Assembly (NCBI GenBank): GCA_002731275.1
Contig: PCBK01000178.1
Location: 1-35,902, forward strand
Origin: Deltaproteobacteria bacterium
Lineage (GTDB): Bacteria > Myxococcota_C > UBA6777
Reading direction: 5' to 3'
DNA length: 35,902 nt
Shown: positions 23,722 through 30,012 of the stretch, piece after piece
How positions within the stretch are numbered: position 1 is the stretch's first letter
Layout of the letters: the number at the start of each line of letters is the position of its first letter
Notes under the pieces: generated by a model
Told to the model about the DNA's origin: nothing
The model's input: the letters and a program-made list of their open reading frames with translations, nothing else
Databases searched by the model: none
Program-made: the position numbers and the translations under genes

Positions 23722-24099
23722 TTACTTATCTGGAGGGATACCATATGGAGGTTGCGCACCTGCGTCGGCCGCTTTTTCTGTCTCTGTGGGTTTCTCTTCG
23801 AGCTGCTCGGCGGGGATACCGTAAGCTGGTTGGACGCTCGCGTCCTGGACTTGTTCGTTGTTATTCGGGCCATCTCCACATGCGGTGAACATGGAAAAGC
23901 CGAGCAGAGATGCTGCGAGCAGCGCCCCACGACCTGTTGCGAGCGCGCGTGTTTTTTGTAGGACGCCATCTGATGGGGTGGAGGAGGTAAGTGTGGCGCC
24001 ACAAAAATCACAGGAGGAGGTCTCTTCTTGTACCTTGATATGTGCCTGACAGGAGGGGCATTTGCCTAGCCCATGCCGTGAAGTGGGAAGCTGTGTCAT
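23722..24099 (-). CDS. Zinc-ribbon / membrane or lipoprotein with two C-terminal YGIP repeats; candidate radical SAM substrate
   Basis: 125 aa in three parts. Residues 14-33 form a zinc ribbon (C14, C17, C30, C33; CPSC...CDFC). Residues about 57-74 are hydrophobic after two arginines and end in MFTACGDG, lipobox-like with C74, so the tail may be exported or lipid-anchored. The tail (75-125) is flexible and acidic and carries two copies of a 14-residue unit, DASVQPAYGIPAEQ (86-99) and DAGAQPPYGIPPDK (112-125), the second at the very C-terminus. AAGGA lies 9 nt before the ATG. The start overlaps the small upstream ORF by 4 nt (ATGA), and the radical SAM/SPASM gene follows after 43 nt. I infer a modification substrate with Y-G-I-P as the core. 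An alternative is a structural lipoprotein that merely shares the operon. Confidence 0.8.
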   Translation of the reverse strand: MTQLPTSRHGLGKCPSCQAHIKVQEETSSCDFCGATLTSSTPSDGVLQKTRALATGRGALLAASLLGFSMFTACGDGPNNNEQVQDASVQPAYGIPAEQLEEKPTETEKAADAGAQPPYGIPPDK

Positions 24100-24251
24100 G
24101 ATCTACATTCCTTTTGTTGTCCATTGAGATAGATGTCTGCATTGTACTCATCTTGTGGGCTGAGGACAATCTTTGTGATGTTGTAGGGGAGCTGAGGAAG
24201 TTGTCGGAGGAGGGGATTATCGGTCGGAGAGCGTTCTTTGAGTGGTCTCAA
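24096..24251 (-). CDS. Small ORF (51 codons) coupled to CBS gene and YGIP protein
   Basis: Reading the minus strand from TTG at 24251 gives 51 codons with good amino-acid texture, for example LPYNITKIVLSPQDEYNADI near the C-terminus. It overlaps both neighbours: its TTG shares bases with the TGA of the CBS gene, and its TGA shares ATGA with the next start. No ATG/GTG start and no strong ribosome-binding site are present, so translation would depend on coupling. It fills the whole gap between the two genes without a stop, which favours a real gene. Function unknown; an accessory peptide for the radical SAM system is one possibility. Confidence 0.45.
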   Translation of the reverse strand: MRPLKERSPTDNPLLRQLPQLPYNITKIVLSPQDEYNADIYLNGQQKECRS

Positions 24252-24706
24252 CTGAAGTAGGACATATTGCGTGCGTTGTTGAGCTCAAACGTGAAGGGGA
24301 GCTGCATTTTGGGGGAGTGGGTCTCCGGGAAACGCAGCAATTCGAGCAAGTCTGTGCTCGTGACGAGGCCCTTCATTCGATCGTTGTCATCGAGCACTGG
24401 CAGCGCATCGATTTTGTGTTCGAGCATCTTGTCCACGACGTCTTCAATGGTGTGTTGCAGGCGACATGTCAGCACACCTTTTGTCATGTGGTCTTCGATG
24501 CGGACATCGGGGACCACAAAATCATCTCCTTCCCACTTACCGATGCGGAACAGATCACGATCGGACAGCATGCCGACAATCTCTGTCGCGTCGAGGATCG
24601 GGATGTGCCGAATGTGAAGCTTCTGCATAAATGTATACGCTTCTGCCATGCTGTCTGTCGGAAGCAGAAAAAAGACCTGCTTAGTCATTGAATGTTCGAC
24701 TTTCAT
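24248..24706 (-). CDS. CBS-domain pair protein, first gene of the radical SAM operon
   Basis: 152-aa Bateman module: CBS1 (about 5-60, RHIPILDATEIVGMLSDRDLFR), CBS2 (about 70-130, IDALPVLDDNDRMKGLVTSTDLLEL) and a tail LPFTFELNNARNMSYF. It is paralogous to the gene at 10796-11260. The start at 24706 is supported by GGAG 6 nt upstream; the frame stays open further upstream through the promoter region. It heads a probable four-gene operon (CBS, small ORF, YGIP protein, radical SAM/SPASM) and may sense an adenosyl ligand such as ATP, AMP or SAM. Linking that to SAM chemistry is speculation. Confidence 0.85.
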   Translation of the reverse strand: MKVEHSMTKQVFFLLPTDSMAEAYTFMQKLHIRHIPILDATEIVGMLSDRDLFRIGKWEGDDFVVPDVRIEDHMTKGVLTCRLQHTIEDVVDKMLEHKIDALPVLDDNDRMKGLVTSTDLLELLRFPETHSPKMQLPFTFELNNARNMSYFS

Positions 24707-24841
24707 CACCGTCTCCATCTCAAAAATCGCAGATGTGTGTCCATCTGCTGTGTGTCTTTGGCCACGAAAACCCGTTCGGAAAAGCGATGGCCAACTGTTT
24801 GCTCCTTTTCTATTCAGTATCCTGGTTTTTACACATCTCCA

Positions 24842-24855
24842 TTGATCTGGATCAA
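24842..24855 (-). promoter_or_regulatory. Perfect FNR/FixK-like box upstream of the CBS/radical SAM operon
   Basis: TTGATCTGGATCAA matches TTGATN4ATCAA exactly; the 14-mer is identical to that at 8576-8589. On the minus strand a -10-like GATACT begins about 20 nt downstream (24821-24816), near class II activator geometry. The CBS start codon lies about 135 nt downstream. Low-oxygen induction would suit an oxygen-labile radical SAM enzyme. Confidence 0.65.
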
Positions 24856-25068
24856 ATCGTTTTCTCATCGCTTTTTTGTTTGCGCTTCTTGGACAAGCTC
24901 TCTGCGATCGTTCATGTTTTTCTCCACGATCGTTGAAATCACCGCATATGATTTTTGACCTGTCCGCATCCTCGTATCTGTTCTATCTTTTTGTGTTGTC
25001 ATCACTTTTTTTCTTTTTGCGGGAGGGCTTTGGGGATTGGCATAGTTTGTGCTGAAGGAGTAAAGCGA
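24856..25068. other. Intergenic region between divergent operons
   Basis: No gene is seen. The stretch is T-rich on the plus strand around 24990-25020. At 25037-25053 a sigma-54-like element reads TTGGCATAGTTTGTGCT, with GG at 25039-25040 and GC at 25051-25052 exactly 10 bp apart. A start would fall near 25063, ahead of the tail-anchored protein gene at 25122. Confidence 0.35.
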
Positions 25069-25134
25069 ATGAGCAAGCAGGTGCCAGGATGGTCTCTGCG
25101 TTACGATAAAAGGAGAGAGCGATGTCCGCATTAG
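25069..25134 (+). CDS. Possible 21-codon leader peptide
   Basis: ATG at 25069 has an ideal AAGGAG (25055-25060) 8 nt upstream and reads 21 codons (MSKQVPGWSLRYDKRRERCPH), basic and aromatic, ending 13 nt inside the next gene. The strong site and overlap are compatible with a coupled leader peptide. If the sigma-54-like promoter at 25037 is used, that ribosome-binding site would lie before the transcript start, which argues against it. Confidence 0.22.
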   Translation: MSKQVPGWSLRYDKRRERCPH

Positions 25135-25670
25135 CACAAAAATTTTTCTATGGTGAAGACAGATGTTTTTCATCCTTTTCAACCGACGAGACTGTGGGGA
25201 TCGACATGACAAAAGCAAGCACAAAGAAACGTCTCCTTGAATTGAACCAGACAGCCTCTGCTGAGAGCTTCGATCATTTGCACACGATGGATATGTTTCC
25301 TGCCGAGGAGTTAGGGAGCGCATTACCTCCCAAGAAAGTGGACGCTTTGGGGGACACCTTTTCATTTGCAGGGATGTATCACGTCCAAACAAACGAATCT
25401 ACCGAGGTTGGTTCTATCTCCTCAATGAGGACAGTGTTGGAAGTGGAGCCAAAGCCTGTCGCTAAAAAGGCAAAGGCACCAAAGATTCGTTCAGGTGCAG
25501 AGACCGTCATTTTGGTGGGGGGTGAAGAGCAACCAAAAGGAGCGAGAGGCATCACAAGCGCACGAATCAAGCCCTTACAGGACAAGCGCTTGCGCAAAGA
25601 TCCTGTTGTTTATCTCTCCGGTATTGTCGTTGTGTTGGCGACTGTTCTTGTGGGGCTGCTCGTCTTTTGA
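25122..25670 (+). CDS. Predicted tail-anchored membrane protein
   Basis: 182 aa, no family recognised. The body (1-160) is polar and looks largely disordered, with Lys/Ala/Pro stretches (VEPKPVAKKAKAPKIR). The last 21 residues (VVYLSGIVVVLATVLVGLLVF) are a single hydrophobic segment ending two residues of space from nothing cytosolic, so the protein is probably C-tail-anchored with its body in the cytoplasm. AAAGGAG 7 nt before the ATG is an excellent ribosome-binding site, which is the main support for this frame over the antisense one. It diverges from the CBS/radical SAM operon. Function unknown. Confidence 0.7.
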   Translation: MSALAQKFFYGEDRCFSSFSTDETVGIDMTKASTKKRLLELNQTASAESFDHLHTMDMFPAEELGSALPPKKVDALGDTFSFAGMYHVQTNESTEVGSISSMRTVLEVEPKPVAKKAKAPKIRSGAETVILVGGEEQPKGARGITSARIKPLQDKRLRKDPVVYLSGIVVVLATVLVGLLVF

Positions 25671-25714
25671 GGTTTGACTTTTGTTGTCGTTTGAAAGTCG
25701 AACATCGTTGTGAC

Positions 25715-25756
25715 TTGCTCTGGATCAAGTTGTTCGTTGATCGACACTATTATACT
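25715..25756 (+). promoter_or_regulatory. FNR-like class II promoter upstream of the DksA-like gene
   Basis: TTGCT-CTGG-ATCAA (25715-25728) is one mismatch from the FNR consensus. A near-consensus -10, TATACT, follows at 25751-25756 after 22 nt, placing the box centre at -41.5 from a predicted start near 25763, the textbook class II spacing. The 5' leader to the start codon would be about 81 nt. Confidence 0.6.
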
Positions 25757-25843
25757 TGCGTTTGAAAGAGATATTGTGTTGAAGACATGGCGTCTTTTCG
25801 GTGTCATGATATCCTTGGACCTCTTTTGACGGAGATAACGAAG

Positions 25844-26191
25844 ATGAGCGAGTTACAAGCAGAAAACCGAAAGATCCTTGAGGCCAAGTTGGCAAAATTG
25901 CGCGGTCGGATGAACAAGATCACAGACGATCTCCGTCAGGAAAAAGGAGCGCTCAGCCCGGACTTTGCAGAGCAGGCTGTTGAGCTAGAGAACTCCGAGG
26001 TGCTTGAGCATCTTGACGGGAGCGGTCGTCGCGAAGCTGATGAGATTGTCGCTGCACTTAATCGCATGGATGAAGGTGAGTACGGAATCTGTGTGGAGTG
26101 TGGTGATGGGATCAAGGAAGGACGCTTGAAAGCTGTCCCCGCCGCGTCGATGTGTATTTCCTGCGCCAATGAAGCTGAAAAAGCAGCGTAA
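25844..26191 (+). CDS. DksA/TraR-family zinc-finger protein
   Basis: 115 aa: a coiled-coil N-terminal half (about 5-60) with acidic residues at the hairpin tip (ITDDL), then a C4 zinc finger CVEC...CISC (C83, C86, C104, C107) in GEYGICVECGDGIKEGRL. Proteins of this family bind RNA polymerase through the secondary channel and alter initiation, often with ppGpp. It is shorter than E. coli DksA (151 aa), nearer to TraR/YbiI-like variants with longer coiled coils. The start at 25844 has GGAG 9 nt upstream; an in-frame ATG at 25787 lies inside the leader. The FNR-like promoter ties it to the redox-linked genes. Confidence 0.88.
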   Translation: MSELQAENRKILEAKLAKLRGRMNKITDDLRQEKGALSPDFAEQAVELENSEVLEHLDGSGRREADEIVAALNRMDEGEYGICVECGDGIKEGRLKAVPAASMCISCANEAEKAA

Positions 26192-26237
26192 CCGACCTCT
26201 TATAACCTGCCTTGTCATCCCATTGTAGCGAAAAAGA

Positions 26238-26657
26238 TCAAGTTTGAGGTGGGAGCGCATACGTTACGTTCGCGTGTGCGACCGCACCTTCCGTTCCCTC
26301 CGAGAAGATCAAAACATCCCCTACACATAAACTTCGACCCAGCTTGAGAATCCTGGCCTGTGCACGCAGTGTGCCGGGACGTGGTTTTCGCATGAAGTTG
26401 ATGTTGACGTTGGTGGTCACGGTCAGCGCTTCTGGACCTATGTGTGCGAGTGTCACGACATAAAAGGCGAGGTCTGCGAGTGAAAAGAGTGTGGGGCCTG
26501 AGATCGTCCCTCCAGGGCGTAGATGTTTGTCCTCTGTATACAATTCAACCTCTGCAGCGCCTGAAGACAGAGAAGTAATCGCGTAGGAAATGTTCATCTG
26601 CGGAAAGACCTTGCCCAGAAATGACTCGATCTCTTCTTTTTGCATGACAGGTTTCAT
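26238..26657 (-). CDS. PaaI-type hotdog-fold thioesterase
   Basis: 139-aa acyl-CoA thioesterase-like protein. The PaaI block GGTISGPTLFSLADLAFYVV carries the conserved Gly-rich helix start and Asp, and VTTNVNINFMRKPRPGTL is the following beta hairpin. Substrate is not predictable; phenylacetate or general acyl-CoA housekeeping is possible. Start chosen at 26657; an ATG five codons later is also plausible, and neither has a strong ribosome-binding site. It follows the lipoprotein hydrolase gene by 34 nt on the same strand. Confidence 0.8.
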   Translation of the reverse strand: MKPVMQKEEIESFLGKVFPQMNISYAITSLSSGAAEVELYTEDKHLRPGGTISGPTLFSLADLAFYVVTLAHIGPEALTVTTNVNINFMRKPRPGTLRAQARILKLGRSLCVGDVLIFSEGTEGAVAHANVTYALPPQT

Positions 26658-26691
26658 GAGGGACTCGCTTTTTGGGGGGTAGGCAACAATC

Positions 26692-27939
26692 TTACTTGCT
26701 TCGCGACGTTGCGGTGCCTTTTTGTGTGAGTGTTTGTATCCAACTGCCAGAGATGTAGGTGCTGATATCAGCACCTCGTAAAGTGGATTCAGCCCACGCG
26801 ATCAAGGCGACCTGTGTGATCTCGCGGACCTCTTTGTCTTGTAAAGAACCACTACTACAGGCGAGGCAAGAAAAGCAACCTGATTGGCTGTCTAGAAATT
26901 GCATATGCCCGGCTTCTGGTAAGAAGATCTCCCATGCTTTGGTGGTCGCTGCGTTAAAGAACTTCTCGTAATTATCCGCAGCAGGTGCACAGGGTTGGAA
27001 ACCTCCTGCGCTTTTTCCAGCGCCAACAGTCGCGAAGGGGGCGCTTGTTTTGTTCATATTTTTGATCGCAGAGTGCGTGTTGGTCTGTCCGGGAGGCGCG
27101 GAGTCGACAGGGTCAATGCCGAAGATGGCTTTGATTCGTGCGTCACTTTGGGCGGCGAGGGCGCTGATCTTTCCTCCTCGCGAGTGACCTGCGACCATCA
27201 GCTTGCTCATGTCCAGTTTTCCGGCCAACGCGCTGCCAGCTTTTTTGTTCTCTGCATCGAGCCAGTCGACGATTGCTACTAACATCTTCCCTAGGACGTT
27301 ATGCGCAAGCGCTGAGAACGCGCTCTCTTGGTTGGTGTCCCAACGGACAACGACATATCCCCATTTCGCGAGTCGCTCTGCGTACGTTTTGTAACGCTCT
27401 GCTTTGAGCAAAAAGCCATTTGAAAAGATGATGACGGGGTAAGGAGCTTTACGCGTTGTGTTGCCTGCTGAGGGCATATCAATGTTTAAGAAGACCTTGC
27501 ATTTTGATCCCGAGCAGCCTGTTGAAGTCGGCAATGTCGGAGAGGCTTGTGTGTTGGCCGCTAGAGTGAGAGGTCCTTGTTGTGTATAGTCTTCAGATGA
27601 GGCTGGAACATCTGCTGGCGCCGCGTCTTTTTGAGGCTCAGGGATGGGGGTTTTCTCGACCTCAGTGGTGTCTGGTGTTGTGGTATTGTCCGGCTGGGGT
27701 GCCTCCATACCCGCATCGGCCTCTGTGTCTTGTGTGGGCTCTTGTTGGGTTGGCTCCTGCTGGTTTGGCTCTTGTTGGCTTGGTTCCTGTTGGGTCGCTT
27801 CTTTTGTACTCTCCGTCACAGTCTTTTCTTGTGTTTGCTCGTTTGTTGTTGGTGTTGTTGAGCAACCATGTGTGAGAAGAGTTGTTGATGTCAGGAAGAG
27901 AAGTGCCATCAATGCATATGAGGTGATTTGTCTTGACAT
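26692..27939 (-). CDS. Chlorophyllase-like alpha/beta hydrolase lipoprotein
   Basis: 415 aa. The N-terminus is a signal peptide ending in a lipobox-like LLTHGC (C26), then a low-complexity QQEP[STN] repeat (about 49-70) and an acidic linker to about 115. The hydrolase domain (about 145-400) has GHSRGG (nucleophile S253), GIDPVD (candidate acid D276) and EAGHMQFLD (candidate H345); all three resemble plant chlorophyllase motifs. A cysteine cluster GCFSCLAC (354-361) may form disulfides. It is expected to be anchored in the envelope and to hydrolyse an ester. In a heterotroph the substrate is unlikely to be the organism's own chlorophyll. The lipobox is imperfect (Thr at -3). Confidence 0.82.
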   Translation of the reverse strand: MSRQITSYALMALLFLTSTTLLTHGCSTTPTTNEQTQEKTVTESTKEATQQEPSQQEPNQQEPTQQEPTQDTEADAGMEAPQPDNTTTPDTTEVEKTPIPEPQKDAAPADVPASSEDYTQQGPLTLAANTQASPTLPTSTGCSGSKCKVFLNIDMPSAGNTTRKAPYPVIIFSNGFLLKAERYKTYAERLAKWGYVVVRWDTNQESAFSALAHNVLGKMLVAIVDWLDAENKKAGSALAGKLDMSKLMVAGHSRGGKISALAAQSDARIKAIFGIDPVDSAPPGQTNTHSAIKNMNKTSAPFATVGAGKSAGGFQPCAPAADNYEKFFNAATTKAWEIFLPEAGHMQFLDSQSGCFSCLACSSGSLQDKEVREITQVALIAWAESTLRGADISTYISGSWIQTLTQKGTATSRSK

Positions 27940-28097
27940 ATGTCTGCCTATTGTTGGTGAGAGACGAAATACTCATGTATGTATCGAATATATTCTTCAA
28001 AAGGTGCGTGTTTTGTGTGAGGCAAAGGTGTGCTTTTTGAAAGGATATGTCAAGGGATTTGTGTTGTGTGAGGGGCAGCGTGGGGTCTTTTGAGGTG

Positions 28098-28688
28098 TTA
28101 TGCTGGTTTCTTTGCAATGAACTGAACCACTGCACTTTGGCCTTTGTGACCTTTGCCTTCTTCGATGTACCGTTCAACTTCGACACCGTGTGTCACTTCA
28201 AGTCCAGAGAGCTCCTGTTTGAGAGGCGCAAGCTCGATCATGAGCGCTGCGACGGGAGGTCCTCCAGTCTTCCATTCGAGCTGTTTGGGGGTGTAGGCTT
28301 CGAGTAAGAAGGTGCCACCAGGACGCAGTGATTGGACGACACCACTATGAACTTTCGCACGCAGTGGAGGGGGGAGATGGCAGAAGATTGAGACGATCGC
28401 GTCCCAGGCGTCCGCTTCCCAGGAGAACTCTGCAAGATCGACGACTTGTGTTGTGATCTTGACGCCTCGTTCACTTGCGAGTTGTTGTGCTTTGTTGAGT
28501 CCGACGGAGGAGGCATCCACTGCGGTCACATCGAATCCTTGCTCTGCAAGGAAGACGCTATTTCGCCCTTCACCATCTGCGAGACATAGCACGCGCCCTT
28601 TGGGCAGTTGTTCGACGTGTTCTTTTAGAAAGTCGTTGGGCTCTGTTCCATAAACGTATTCTTCATCGTTGTATTTTTCATCCCACAT
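28098..28688 (-). CDS. Class I SAM-dependent methyltransferase (TehB-like)
   Basis: 196 aa. N-terminal MWDEKYNDEEYVYGTEPNDFLKE is typical of small methyltransferases related to TehB and thiopurine methyltransferases. The SAM motif VLCLADGEGRNSVFLA has Ala-Asp in place of the more common Ala-Cys, and AVDASSVGLNKA is motif II. DAIVSIFCHLPP contains the usual post-II region. The start at 28688 is supported by AGGAG 7 nt upstream. The acceptor may be a small molecule, metalloid or thiol. It diverges from the gene at 28930. Confidence 0.85.
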   Translation of the reverse strand: MWDEKYNDEEYVYGTEPNDFLKEHVEQLPKGRVLCLADGEGRNSVFLAEQGFDVTAVDASSVGLNKAQQLASERGVKITTQVVDLAEFSWEADAWDAIVSIFCHLPPPLRAKVHSGVVQSLRPGGTFLLEAYTPKQLEWKTGGPPVAALMIELAPLKQELSGLEVTHGVEVERYIEEGKGHKGQSAVVQFIAKKPA

Positions 28689-28798
28689 ATATTGGCTCCT
28701 TTTCATTGCGTTTTGGGTGTGTGTTGGAGATAGGAGACGTTATGTTTGGGATGGGCGCATCAATTTGTCAATGAACTTGTTCCATAGGGGAGAACGGC

Positions 28799-28827
28799 TT
28801 GACAAGTGCGGTGATTTTGGCAATTAT
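28799..28827 (+). promoter_or_regulatory. Sigma-70-like promoter upstream of the gene at 28930
   Basis: A perfect TTGACA at 28799-28804 is followed after 17 nt by AATTAT (28822-28827), four of six matches to the -10 consensus. The predicted start near 28834 leaves a leader of about 96 nt. Confidence 0.4.
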
Positions 28828-28929
28828 CTTAGGCCTTATCTTTCGAGAGCAAATGTTCGTTGTAAATACGCGTATGGTGTATAGAGGCAATCCGTGAAGG
28901 TCTATACATCTGTAAGGGGTAATCTTCCG

Positions 28930-29979
28930 ATGAGATGGTTGGTTCTGTCAGGTCTAGTTGTATCTTTGTTGGTGTTTTCTGGAGATGTGATGGCAGCAAA
29001 GACGAAGACTTTCTCTTTATGTCAGAAAGCCCAAAAGGCGCTCGCGAAGGGGGATGTCGTTGGGTGGGGACGCGCTTTACAGGCTGCACAGCAGGCATTT
29101 GAGAAGGAGAAGGATACAATGTCTCTCTTTCAACGTTACAACCAAGAGCTGTGGTTGAAGCTGTTGGCCTTCAAATACCACCAAATCAGAGGTGAGGAGC
29201 TGGTGATCAAAAATATCGAGGGGTTTCGCAAGAAAAGCGAGCTGCAAGGGTATATCAAGAAGGTCGACGAGAGTATCGAACACATGGGGAAGGCGCTGAT
29301 CTCACTCAAGCGCTACCACTGGCTCTTCACGAGAGTGGTGATCGAGTCCAAAAAGGGGAATCTCGTCTGGATGAGGAATGTCCTGCCACTTGATATCGAA
29401 CGCAGCCAACGAGATGCAAAGATCTACCGCTCCTTGTTGTTGTACGCATCCAAACATTGGAGTGACCGCAGCAAGGTACGCTCCCAATTGCAAAAACGCA
29501 GAGGAGACGTGAGTGGCCTACGTGAGGCGCTTGCGAAGCGCAAAGTGGACGCAAAGGTCCAACAACAACGGCAGAAGAATATCGCGAAAGCCCTCTTTGA
29601 CGCGCAAACGCTCTACGACAAACAACAAAAAGACCAGAAAGGTCGTATCGCATTGGGGAATGGGCTCTTTTGGATCGGTGTCGGTTTGTGTGCTGTGGGG
29701 ATTGGGGGAGGCATTTTTGGGGCGTATCTTTGGAATGATGCAGAGGCAAAGCGCGTGACGATCCCTCACGCCGAACGTGAATCTCTTATTAACTGGGGGG
29801 TGCGATTTGTCACAATTGGTGTCGTCGTTCTGGCCGCTGGTGTTGGAGGAGTTGTCACTGGCTTGCTCATCAAGCCGACTGTCCTCGACCGAGCTCGTGG
29901 TGTGCTCAAAGCGCAAGAGCTGTACCTCGACGCTGAACGAAAAAACCTCCCCTCAGGACAAATCCTCTACCACAACTAA
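28930..29979 (+). CDS. Envelope protein with two Gly-rich membrane segments
   Basis: 349 aa with a signal peptide (MRWLVLSGLVVSLLVFSGDVMA), a long charged helical region (about 25-240, coiled-coil-like), and two Gly-rich membrane segments (about 244-267 and 291-313) around a short loop with WNDAEAKR. The plan mirrors the protein at 4257-5267, so I treat the two as a loose paralogous type common in Myxococcota. The start at 28930 is chosen because it yields a signal peptide, with AAGGGG 10 nt upstream; the frame extends 12 codons further. A terminator-like hairpin follows. Function unknown. Confidence 0.75.
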   Translation: MRWLVLSGLVVSLLVFSGDVMAAKTKTFSLCQKAQKALAKGDVVGWGRALQAAQQAFEKEKDTMSLFQRYNQELWLKLLAFKYHQIRGEELVIKNIEGFRKKSELQGYIKKVDESIEHMGKALISLKRYHWLFTRVVIESKKGNLVWMRNVLPLDIERSQRDAKIYRSLLLYASKHWSDRSKVRSQLQKRRGDVSGLREALAKRKVDAKVQQQRQKNIAKALFDAQTLYDKQQKDQKGRIALGNGLFWIGVGLCAVGIGGGIFGAYLWNDAEAKRVTIPHAERESLINWGVRFVTIGVVVLAAGVGGVVTGLLIKPTVLDRARGVLKAQELYLDAERKNLPSGQILYHN

Positions 29980-30012
29980 GCTCCAACGGTTCAGAGTTGG
30001 TAGACCTTTTTT
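29966..30012 (+). terminator. Intrinsic terminator after the gene at 28930
   Basis: TCTACCA-C-AACT (29966-29977) pairs with AGTTGGTAGA (29995-30004), 11 bp with one bulge, followed by cc and six T (30007-30012). An inner alternative stem CCAAC/GTTGG (29983-29987 and 29996-30000) is also possible. It overlaps the 3' end of the convergent uxaC. Confidence 0.55.

Noticed and set aside
24865-25392. 175-codon minus-strand frame opposite the tail-anchored protein
   Set aside because: The plus-strand frame has an excellent ribosome-binding site and a clean membrane tail, while this frame is Arg/Ser/Lys-rich.
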